Source: Actinomycetes bacterium
GTDB lineage: Bacteria; Actinomycetota; Acidimicrobiia; Acidimicrobiales; RAAP-2
Direction of reading: 5' to 3'
Length of the DNA: 7,710 nucleotides
Assembly (NCBI GenBank): GCA_021791615.1
Contig: JAJYWG010000525.1
Coordinates: forward strand, 1-7,710
A program made the translations under genes and the position numbers. Positions 1-5,681 of this stretch are shown here, piece by piece (position 1 is the first letter of the stretch; each line of letters starts with the position of its first letter). The notes beneath the pieces are model-generated. The model was not told where the DNA came from, ran no database searches, and saw only the letters and a list, made by a program, of their open reading frames with translations.

Positions 1-474
1 GTGACGCACGTAGTCCTTCGCGTGGGTGATGCGGGCGACACGGGCGGCGGCGTCGGGGGCGCGTTCACGGAGGAGAAGCCACTTCGCCAGTGTAAAGTCG
101 GGGAGCGCGACATTGCCGGTTTCAGCGAGAAGGTCGATCTCAGGATGCGCCCGGACGAACCGCGCTAGCGGCTCAGCGCCTTCGTAGTCCAACCAAAGCA
201 GTGCATCCTGAACCGGTCGCCCACCGTCGTCCAGCGCGACGAGCGCATGCATCTGGCCAGAGAATCCGATCCCTTCCACGGTCTCCGGCAGCTCGAGCCT
301 CGCGAGTGCCTCCTGGCTCGCCGAGACCCAGCGATCCGGGTCACGGCACGGCGTCTTGTCCGCGAAGTAGGCAACTGCCGCGGAGCGAAGCTCTACGGCA
401 ATCTCCTCCCTCACCTCGACGAGCGAAGCCTTGACGCCAGAGGTGCCAACATCGATACCGACGACGATTGTCAC
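1..474 (-). CDS. FGGY-family carbohydrate kinase, xylulokinase-like, N-terminal 158 residues (3' end beyond window)
   Basis: FGGY kinases phosphorylate sugars, ketoses or polyols with ATP in the cytoplasm. The visible part is the first half of the N-terminal actin-like domain. It begins with the phosphate-binding signature GIDVGTSGVK (residues 6-15), then FSGQMHA (71-77), which matches the GQMH of xylulokinases, LLWLD (92-96), and a segment resembling the NxxxPxFTxxKLLW and LPKDYLR parts of E. coli XylB (here 121-136 and HAKDYVR at 151-157). The catalytic Asp and C-terminal domain lie outside the window. The start is taken as GTG at 474; an in-frame GTG at 489 is possible, and neither has a clear ribosome site. 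It lies 37 nt after the second permease, so it is probably the last visible gene of the transporter operon. Oddity: the Arg usually found two residues after WxD (WNDGR in XylB) is Glu here (WLDYE). Family is secure; the substrate is inferred and could be D-xylulose, apulose, ribulose or a polyol. Confidence 0.88.
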   Translation of the reverse strand, partial: MTIVVGIDVGTSGVKASLVEVREEIAVELRSAAVAYFADKTPCRDPDRWVSASQEALARLELPETVEGIGFSGQMHALVALDDGGRPVQDALLWLDYEGAEPLARFVRAHPEIDLLAETGNVALPDFTLAKWLLLRERAPDAAARVARITHAKDYVRH

Positions 475-511
475 AGCGGGGTGCGCCACTCGCGAACGGG
501 GATCTTGCGCC

Positions 512-1372
512 TCACGCCTTTACGGCCCCCTCGAGAAGTCCCGCGACGAACCAGCGTTGGACGAAGAGGTAGACCACGATGAGCGGCAGTGCGATCAGCA
601 CCAGGATCGCGAACTCTGCGCCGGCGTTCCCCAGATAGGTGCCCGCGTACTGTTCGGGCACGAGCGGGAGCGTGAAGTGATTGCTGTGTGTCATGACCAC
701 GAGCGCAAGGAAGAACTCGTTCCAACTGGTGATGAACTGCCACGTGGCAATGAAGATCAGCGACGGCTTCAGCATCGGCATCACGATCCTCATGAACAGC
801 TGCCAGCTGGTCACACCGTCGACTGCCGCGGCCTCCATCACCTCCCGCGAAAGGGTGTCCATAAAGCCTTTCAGGATGACGACCGCGAAGGGAATCCCGA
901 GCGCGGTGTAGGGTCCGATGAGCCCGAGATCGTTGTTGAGTAGGCCGAGGCGGTTGAGCAGGACCGCGAGGGGAACGACGAGGGCCGCGATCGGGACCGT
1001 CAGCGTCGTCAAGATCAGTCCGTACATGGCGGCGCCGTAGGGCACCTTCAAAACGCTGACGCCGAAGGAGAACCCCGCGGCGCAGCCGACGACTAGCGCG
1101 ACGGTGACCAGCGCGATGACGGCGCTGTTGACGAAGTCCTGGCCAAGTGGGTTGCCGGCGATCACCGTCTGGAAGTTGACGAAGGTGATGTGGCCGACGA
1201 TCAGGCTCGGATTGAAGGTGTCCTGAGGAAGGCGCAGCGAGACGTCGATCATGTAGACGAACGGAACGAGCCAGATGACGGCGACGACAGTGAGCACCAA
1301 CACGACGATGATGCGCACGCGTCGGCTCCGGCGCGCGATCTTGCTCCCAGTGCTAGTGCCGGTCGGACTCAT
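512..1372 (-). CDS. Carbohydrate ABC transporter permease, MalG-type inner-membrane subunit
   Basis: This is one half of the membrane channel of a family-1 (CUT1) sugar importer, 286 aa, the normal length for MalG-type subunits. The short basic N-terminus (KIARRSRRVR, 11-20) is followed by a first membrane segment at about 21-43, and further hydrophobic segments lie near 82-107, 114-138, 152-168, 202-226 and 252-271. The EAA loop that docks on the ATPase is at 180-200, with EAAAVDG followed by W, R and P at the expected places. The ATG start overlaps the stop of the other permease as ATGA, and GGAGG sits 9 nt upstream (1382-1386), so the two subunits are translationally coupled. The kinase gene follows after 37 nt. 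Substrate cannot be read from this subunit. Family assignment is firm. Confidence 0.95.
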   Translation of the reverse strand: MSPTGTSTGSKIARRSRRVRIIVVLVLTVVAVIWLVPFVYMIDVSLRLPQDTFNPSLIVGHITFVNFQTVIAGNPLGQDFVNSAVIALVTVALVVGCAAGFSFGVSVLKVPYGAAMYGLILTTLTVPIAALVVPLAVLLNRLGLLNNDLGLIGPYTALGIPFAVVILKGFMDTLSREVMEAAAVDGVTSWQLFMRIVMPMLKPSLIFIATWQFITSWNEFFLALVVMTHSNHFTLPLVPEQYAGTYLGNAGAEFAILVLIALPLIVVYLFVQRWFVAGLLEGAVKA

Positions 1373-2334
1373 TCTCTGCGGCCTCCGATTCCGACTCTGC
1401 TCCCGAACACACGGAGCTGGATAACGGTTGCGATCATCGCGATCAGAAGGGTGATGAACGACAGCGCGGCTCCGTAGCCGGGCTCGTTCTCGACGAAGGC
1501 CTTGGTAAATATGTAGGTCCCGAAGATCTGCGAGGCGTTGTCAGGACCACCGTTGGTGAGGAGGTATACGAGAGGAAATGTCTGAAGCGTGCCGATGATC
1601 CCGAGAAGGACGAGGCTCTTGGTTACATTGGACAACAGCGGCGCGAGCACGTGGCGCGCAAGACGCCAACCTGACGCGCCGTCCATCTTCGCCGCGTCAA
1701 GGAGCTCTCGGGGAACATTGTAGAGCCCGACCATGTAGAGCAGCATGGAAAAGCCGGTGAACTCCCATATGTTGACAACAATGCACGCGAAGATCGCCGT
1801 TGTTGGGTTGCCGAGGAGGTTCCCGTTGTAGTGGATTCCGACGTACCCGAGAAGGTTCTGCAGAGGTCCATAGCTCGGCGCGTATATCTGCTGCCAGACG
1901 ACCGCGATCACCGAGACGCTCGTCACGACGGGCAGGAAGAAGACCGTTCGGAAGACGACTCGGGTTCGCCGTGTGTAAGTCTCTATCAGGTACGCGAGCA
2001 CGCCACCGAGAACTGTTTGGATGCCAATGGTGAGGACAGCCCAGTAGGCCATGTCACGGGCGGCGATCCAGAAGACGGAGTCCTCCAGTACCGCGAGGTA
2101 GTTGCCAAAGAGGGAGTGGCCGACGGTGGCCGCGTCGTGGGTCCCGAGGCTCGTCCAGACAAGCCACAGGACGGGATAGAGCACGAAGAGGAAGAACAGA
2201 GCGACGGCGGGAAGAACATAGTTGAGCCCACGCGACCGTGCCCACCGACCTTCGGTGGGCACGGTCCGCGTGGTTGCACGCTGCCGCGCGGCCGCTGTGT
2301 TGCCATTACGCGTGGGACGCCGCACAGCGACCAC
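1369..2334 (-). CDS. Carbohydrate ABC transporter permease, MalF/UgpA-type inner-membrane subunit
   Basis: This is the partner channel subunit of the sugar importer, 321 aa. A polar, Arg/Thr-rich cytoplasmic tail (1-37) precedes the first membrane segment at about 39-61; others lie near 95-117, 129-148, 180-203, 236-258 and 288-308. The EAA loop is at 209-229 (ELLDAAKMDGASGWR...). The family-typical TNGGPDNASQ stretch with a downstream TYIFTKAF lies at 260-280. The start is a GTG 15 nt after the binding-protein stop. An AGGAG overlapping that stop is rather far away (12 nt), so translation may rely on coupling; GTG codons 4 and 25 are weaker alternatives. The tail codons 21-36 form one very stable hairpin (separate entry). 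The 3' end overlaps the next permease by 4 nt. Family assignment is firm; the exact start is less so. Confidence 0.93.
   Translation of the reverse strand: MVAVRRPTRNGNTAAARQRATTRTVPTEGRWARSRGLNYVLPAVALFFLFVLYPVLWLVWTSLGTHDAATVGHSLFGNYLAVLEDSVFWIAARDMAYWAVLTIGIQTVLGGVLAYLIETYTRRTRVVFRTVFFLPVVTSVSVIAVVWQQIYAPSYGPLQNLLGYVGIHYNGNLLGNPTTAIFACIVVNIWEFTGFSMLLYMVGLYNVPRELLDAAKMDGASGWRLARHVLAPLLSNVTKSLVLLGIIGTLQTFPLVYLLTNGGPDNASQIFGTYIFTKAFVENEPGYGAALSFITLLIAMIATVIQLRVFGSRVGIGGRRE
2228..2273 (-). promoter_or_regulatory. Long GC-rich hairpin inside the 5' coding region of the first permease
   Basis: Positions 2234-2248 and 2252-2266 are perfect reverse complements of 15 bases around a 3-base loop. 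If one base (2266) is bulged out, the stem continues with 2228-2234 pairing to 2267-2273, giving about 21 pairs in all. In the mRNA it starts about 60 nt after the permease start codon and about 75 nt after the binding-protein stop. No T-run follows, so it is not a standard intrinsic terminator. In E. coli a stem-loop between malE and malF protects the malE message from 3' decay; a similar role here is inference. The hairpin encodes only the polar tail before the first membrane segment, where the amino-acid sequence is free to vary. Confidence 0.75.
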
Positions 2335-2349
2335 TTAGGTTGTGCGCTC

Positions 2350-3711
2350 CTACTCGGTTCCGGGTCCGACCTTCTGCTGGGTTGCCGCGATGCGTGCCAG
2401 CGCCGCCTTGGGCGTCAGCGTGCCGGCAGCTACACCAGCCAGTGCGTTATCTACCGCCGTCTGAAGGACAGGTGAGTAGAAGCGCTGGTTCTGCGCACTC
2501 GGAAGGGCCTTCATAAACTGATCGTAGTACTTGAGGATGTTCGAGCCGAGGCTCTTCGGCGGGGTGAGATTGTCGAAGGCGGGCAAGTCGTTGAGGTCGT
2601 TGTTGAGCACCGCCTGTGCGCCCTCGCCGTCAACGAGCGAAGCCATGAACTGCCAGGCCGCAGGGTTCTTCGCGCCAGTCTTTGTCAGCCCGACACCGAC
2701 GTCAATCCCGCCAACACTTGGCCCGGGCCCACTCGCTCCCGGAGCTGCAGGGAATGGGAACCAGGCGAACCCGCTCAGGTTTTTGACGAGCGGTGGCACC
2801 GGGGGCGGGAGCTGGGGCTCTTGGAGCCACCAGGAGCCGAGCGTCATCATTCCGACCCGTCCAGCAGCGAAGAGGTTGGCACCAGTGGGATACCCCTGGT
2901 CACCGAGAGCTCCGGGCTGGAACACGCCGTTCTTGAACAGCTCTCCCCACGCGGTCATCGCCCGTAGCATGGCCGGCGAGGTCCAGCTTGCCTTACCGAG
3001 CTGGGCCTTCTCGAACAGGTTGGGGGATTGCTGGTCGGCGAGGATGATGAAGACATTCTCGTTCTGCCAAGCACCGGCAGCACCTTGGTACATAGGCAGG
3101 TAGCCATGGGTCGAGAGTGCCTTCGCTACCGTTTCGAGCTGCGCAAACGTCTTCGGGACCGAGAGGTGCAACTTGGCGAAGATCTGGGTGTTGTACCAGA
3201 CCGCGAGTACCTGCGACTCCTGCGGGAGGATGTAGTAGTTGCTGTCCCCAGGTGGGTTGCCCATCCGCATCTGCGAGAGGTCGACGGGGAAGACGTGCTT
3301 GGTCCAGTTCTTGCCCCAAGTCTTGGCCGCGAGGCTGTTGATCGGCACAAGCTGGTCGCGGTACTGCTGGGTGAGCGATCCCGGTTGGAGGCCGATCACG
3401 TCAGGGAGTGAGTTCGAGGCTGCGGCCGTCTTGAGCGCGGTGATGAACTGCGGCGAGTAGTTGTAGTAGGTGTAGTTGACAGTGACGTTCGGATGGGTCT
3501 TCTCGAAGGCTTTGATCGCGGTCTCCATGTTGCTCTGGACGAACCACGACCATACCGAGACCGTCTGTTTCGCTGTCCGCGGCGCGGCTGACGAGTGCGG
3601 AGCGGCCGAAGCCGCGGCGGCGATGCCGCTCCCGGTCAGGGCGGTCAGCGCGACCGTCCCGGCAACGAGGAATCCGAGGCTGCGTCTCTGTGCGTGTGTG
3701 AAGGCTCTCAT
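2350..3711 (-). CDS. Extracellular sugar-binding protein of a family-1 ABC importer
   Basis: This is the substrate-capturing component of the importer (bacterial extracellular solute-binding protein family 1), 453 aa. Residues 1-36 form a Sec signal peptide: basic start (R2, R9, R10), hydrophobic core 12-25, and an AxA-type end (AAASA, 32-36). The mature protein opens with TVSVWSWF (50-57), the typical first strand, then AFEKTHPNVTVNYTYYN (68-84). LPDVIGL (102-108), AVWYNTQIFAKLHLSVPKTF (170-189) and FAAGRVGMMTLGSWW (281-295) are further hallmarks. The ATG at 3711 is chosen because AGGAGG (3717-3722) sits 5 nt upstream and the signal peptide starts there; the frame is open to 3774, but those extra residues would bury the signal. 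There is no cysteine anywhere, so this is not a lipoprotein, unlike most Gram-positive binding proteins. The stop is 15 nt before the first permease. Ligand unknown. Confidence 0.93.
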   Translation of the reverse strand: MRAFTHAQRRSLGFLVAGTVALTALTGSGIAAAASAAPHSSAAPRTAKQTVSVWSWFVQSNMETAIKAFEKTHPNVTVNYTYYNYSPQFITALKTAAASNSLPDVIGLQPGSLTQQYRDQLVPINSLAAKTWGKNWTKHVFPVDLSQMRMGNPPGDSNYYILPQESQVLAVWYNTQIFAKLHLSVPKTFAQLETVAKALSTHGYLPMYQGAAGAWQNENVFIILADQQSPNLFEKAQLGKASWTSPAMLRAMTAWGELFKNGVFQPGALGDQGYPTGANLFAAGRVGMMTLGSWWLQEPQLPPPVPPLVKNLSGFAWFPFPAAPGASGPGPSVGGIDVGVGLTKTGAKNPAAWQFMASLVDGEGAQAVLNNDLNDLPAFDNLTPPKSLGSNILKYYDQFMKALPSAQNQRFYSPVLQTAVDNALAGVAAGTLTPKAALARIAATQQKVGPGTE

Positions 3712-3716
3712 GCCCC

Positions 3717-3722
3717 CCTCCT
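3717..3722 (-). promoter_or_regulatory. Ribosome binding site of the sugar-binding protein gene
   Basis: On the coding strand this reads AGGAGG followed by more Gs, 5 nt before the ATG at 3711. It is the strongest Shine-Dalgarno match seen in the window. It decides the start over the upstream in-frame ATG at 3774, and it suits a protein needed in excess of its permeases. Confidence 0.8.
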
Positions 3723-3777
3723 GACTACTGTGGGTTGTGACAATTGCTAGCCCTTCCAGTGATGCTCTCGGCACGCG

Positions 3778-3819
3778 TTGCCGGCGGAGAGGTACCGCTT
3801 GCCGGCGGTGGGGTGCCGC
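3778..3819. repeat. Two tandem 21-bp direct repeats upstream of the binding-protein gene
   Basis: Unit 1 (3778-3798) and unit 2 (3799-3819) match at 18 of 21 positions; both start TTGCCGGCGG and end CCGC on the plus strand. The next 21 bases (3820-3840) begin TTG and keep about half the positions, perhaps a decayed third unit. A 21-bp period is two turns of the helix, which would place two bound proteins on the same face of the DNA. The repeats lie 67-108 bp upstream of the ATG at 3711, a sensible place for an operator. Function is inferred. Confidence 0.6.
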
Positions 3820-3829
3820 TTGGCATCGA
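3801..3829 (-). promoter_or_regulatory. Candidate operator, copy 1 (upstream of the transporter genes)
   Basis: On the plus strand, GCCGGCGGTGG (3801-3811) is followed by CGCTTGGCATCGA (3817-3829). The same two blocks in the same order, with one base inserted in the first block and a shorter gap between blocks, occur at 6677-6702 upstream of the regulator gene. The second block is 12 of 13 identical between the two sites. TGCC-GCTT-GGCA (3814-3825) is a small inverted repeat within this copy. A motif shared by two promoter regions of one locus suggests a site for a common regulator, most simply the RpiR protein; that link is inference. Confidence 0.45.
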
Positions 3830-3858
3830 TTGCAGTGCGTTGTGAGGATCCTCCTCTC

Positions 3859-3887
3859 GGCGGGGATGGTTTCGCGTGAGCCCCGCC
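3859..3887 (-). terminator. Stem-loop just after the transketolase C-subunit stop
   Basis: GGCGGGG (3859-3865) and CCCCGCC (3881-3887) pair perfectly around a 15-base loop, beginning 1 nt past the TGA at 3889-3891 in the direction of transcription. There is no T-run, so it is at best a weak or factor-assisted terminator, or a 3' end stabiliser for the regulator-transketolase message. It separates that unit from the transporter unit. Confidence 0.4.
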
Positions 3888-3888
3888 A

Positions 3889-4854
3889 TCACTCTTGTAG
3901 CGCGCCACCGTTGGACTTACTTTCCGCCCATTTCTGTAGTCGCTCGCGGAGCGGGTCGCCCGCGAGGCCGAGGTGCTCGAGCAGCGCTCGTGGCGCCCCG
4001 GATTCCCCAAATCTGTCGGGTACCCCGATCCGTTCGATCCGGTGGACGAGGCCAGCTGCGTCGAGCGCGGTACTCAGCGCGTCGGCCAGTCCTCCGTGGA
4101 CGTTGTGCTCCTCGACCACCGCAAGGTGCTCCGCTACGGGTGCGAGCGTTGCGGCGAGATGTGGGTCGATCGGCTTGATCTGGCGGACTCCGATGACGGC
4201 GACCGGTTCGCTTTCCACGACAAGCTGGTCGACGGCTTGGAGCACCTCGGCGGCGATCGTCCCGGTAGTGAGGACTACCGGCCCCGATCCCGTGCGAAGG
4301 TAACGGTAGCCCGCCGATTCGACGGCGTCGCCGAGGTGGCGGGGGGAGGGGAAGCGGGCGAGACGGATGTAGGTCGGGCCAGGTGTCGCGAGCGCGGCGC
4401 GCATGCACCAGTCGAGGTCGATCGCGTCGACAGGCGCGTAGACGCGAATGCCGGGGATCGCCTGCATGATCCCGAGGTCCTCGACGCTCTGTTGCGTAGC
4501 TCCGTCTTCACCCAGGTTGACACCTGCGTGGAAGCCGAAGAACTTGACGTCTAACTCGGGGTAGGCGACCGACAGGGCGATCTGGTCGGCAGCCCGCCGA
4601 GTCAAGAAGGCTGCGAAGGTGTTCACGAATGGGATGCCCTTGGCCAGAGCTATTCCGGCTGCAAAGGACACCATGTTCTGCTCCGCGATCCCGACGTTGA
4701 CGTAGCGTTCCGGATGGCGAGCCTTGAAGGCCGCTGTCCGCGTGGACTGGGCGAGATCCGCGTCGAGGACGACGATGCGGTCGTCGGCCGCGGCGAGCTC
4801 AAGTAGCAGCTCGCCGTAGGCATCGCGAAGAGAGATCGCGTCGGTCGGCATCAT
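3889..4854 (-). CDS. Split transketolase, C-terminal subunit (Pyr and C-terminal domains)
   Basis: Together with the preceding gene this makes a TPP-dependent transketolase, which moves a two-carbon ketol unit between phosphorylated sugars in the cytoplasm. The protein is 321 aa, normal for stand-alone C-subunits. The pyrimidine-binding domain (about 5-165) contains VNVGIAEQNM (52-61), whose E58 is the glutamate that activates TPP. H109 (FGFHAG) and R164 (YIRLAR) correspond to the phosphate-binding His and Arg of yeast transketolase, and D117 is conserved in DGATQQ. The C-terminal domain (about 190-300) has VVEEHNVHGGLADAL (247-261). The ATG at 4854 overlaps the previous stop as ATGA, with AGAGAGG 10 nt upstream; a longer frame to 4917 would only overlap the partner gene. 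Oddity: bacterial and yeast enzymes usually have His where Q121 lies. Which sugar it serves is not shown. Confidence 0.93.
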   Translation of the reverse strand: MMPTDAISLRDAYGELLLELAAADDRIVVLDADLAQSTRTAAFKARHPERYVNVGIAEQNMVSFAAGIALAKGIPFVNTFAAFLTRRAADQIALSVAYPELDVKFFGFHAGVNLGEDGATQQSVEDLGIMQAIPGIRVYAPVDAIDLDWCMRAALATPGPTYIRLARFPSPRHLGDAVESAGYRYLRTGSGPVVLTTGTIAAEVLQAVDQLVVESEPVAVIGVRQIKPIDPHLAATLAPVAEHLAVVEEHNVHGGLADALSTALDAAGLVHRIERIGVPDRFGESGAPRALLEHLGLAGDPLRERLQKWAESKSNGGALQE

Positions 4855-5681
4855 CGCGAACTGACCTCTCTGGTTGCCAGGGCGAGCTGCTCGGGAGTGA
4901 GACCGTGGCTGTGCCACTCGGGCCGGCCTTCCATGAAGGAGACGCCCCGCCCCTTGATCGTGTGTGCGACGATTGCCGAAGGCGCGTCCTTGCCAGACTC
5001 ACTCCAGTCGAGCGCTTCGAGGATCTCGTCGTGGTTGTGGCCGTCGATCTCCTTGGTCCGCCACCCGAAGGCCGCTAGCTTGGCTGGATAGGGGCGTAGG
5101 TCGAGGATCTGCTCGACCGGCCCGTCGTTCTGGATGCCGTTTGCGTCGATCACCGCGACGAGATTGGCAAGGTGCGTAGCCCCCGCGAAGGCAACGGCCT
5201 CCCAGATCTGCCCCTCATCGAGCTCGCCGTCGCCAAGCACAACGAACGTTCGGCCTTGCACCTGTCGTCGTGACATCTCCCAGGCGAGTCCGCAGCCGGT
5301 CGAGAGACCCTGTCCGAGCGAGCCGGTCGACATCTCGACGGCAGGGAGCCGGGTGCGGTCGGGGTGGCCCTGGAGGCGGGTCCCGAGTTGGCGAAGGGTG
5401 TGGAGCTCGTCGCGCGGAATCGCGCCGACGGCAGCCAGCGCCGCGTAGAGTGCTGGCGCCGCATGGCCCTTCGAGAGGATGATGTGGTTGCGTTCTAGGC
5501 GGTCCTCGAGCAGCGCCCGCGGGTCGACTCGGGTCGAGAACAAGCATGCAAGCAAGTCCGCGCAGGAGAGGCTGCCGCCAGGATGGCCAGAGCCGGCCTC
5601 GAAGATCTCATCGAGGATGTCGAGACGCATCTGTCGAGCGACGTCGGTCGTGCGGGGAGTTGTGGTGTTAGTCCGAGCCAA
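4851..5681 (-). CDS. Split transketolase, N-terminal TPP-binding subunit
   Basis: This is the pyrophosphate-binding half of the transketolase, 276 aa, typical for stand-alone N-subunits. Active-site histidines are visible in AGSGHPGGS (H33), LSKGHAAPA (H73), LQGHPD (H106) and near WHSHG (H257/H259). The TPP/metal motif runs from GDGELDEGQ (150-158) to DANGIQ (179-184). MSTGSLGQG (117-125) is the family's GPLGQG-like loop. The start is taken as TTG at 5681 because AGGAAGG (5690-5696) lies 8 nt upstream and about 16 residues then precede the conserved RLDIL helix. An ATG at 5630 leaves almost no leader, and the open frame upstream to 5762 only repeats the regulator's end in another frame. It overlaps the regulator gene by 14 nt and the C-subunit by 4 nt, so all three are probably translated together. 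Function secure; exact start likely. Confidence 0.93.
   Translation of the reverse strand: MARTNTTTPRTTDVARQMRLDILDEIFEAGSGHPGGSLSCADLLACLFSTRVDPRALLEDRLERNHIILSKGHAAPALYAALAAVGAIPRDELHTLRQLGTRLQGHPDRTRLPAVEMSTGSLGQGLSTGCGLAWEMSRRQVQGRTFVVLGDGELDEGQIWEAVAFAGATHLANLVAVIDANGIQNDGPVEQILDLRPYPAKLAAFGWRTKEIDGHNHDEILEALDWSESGKDAPSAIVAHTIKGRGVSFMEGRPEWHSHGLTPEQLALATREVSSR

Noticed and set aside
431..943. Long plus-strand open frames opposite the permeases (also 1831-2475 and 2531-3103)
   Set aside because: No recognisable domains, biased composition and full overlap with well-supported minus-strand genes; antisense shadows of GC-rich coding DNA.
2228..2273. Hairpin as an intrinsic terminator
   Set aside because: No T-run on either side, and it lies inside an open reading frame that must be read through.
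3712..3774. Extra 21 N-terminal residues on the sugar-binding protein from an upstream ATG
   Set aside because: They would precede a complete signal peptide, and the strong AGGAGG sits inside them, pointing to the ATG at 3711.
3778..3840. Start of a CRISPR array
   Set aside because: The units are adjacent with no spacers, too short and too few.
3844..3853. Palindrome GAGGATCCTC as an operator
   Set aside because: A single 10-base palindrome with no second copy in the other promoter region; too weak on its own.
4855..4917. Longer transketolase C-subunit starting at 4917
   Set aside because: The added residues merely overlap the partner gene; ATGA coupling at 4854 and family length favour the shorter form.
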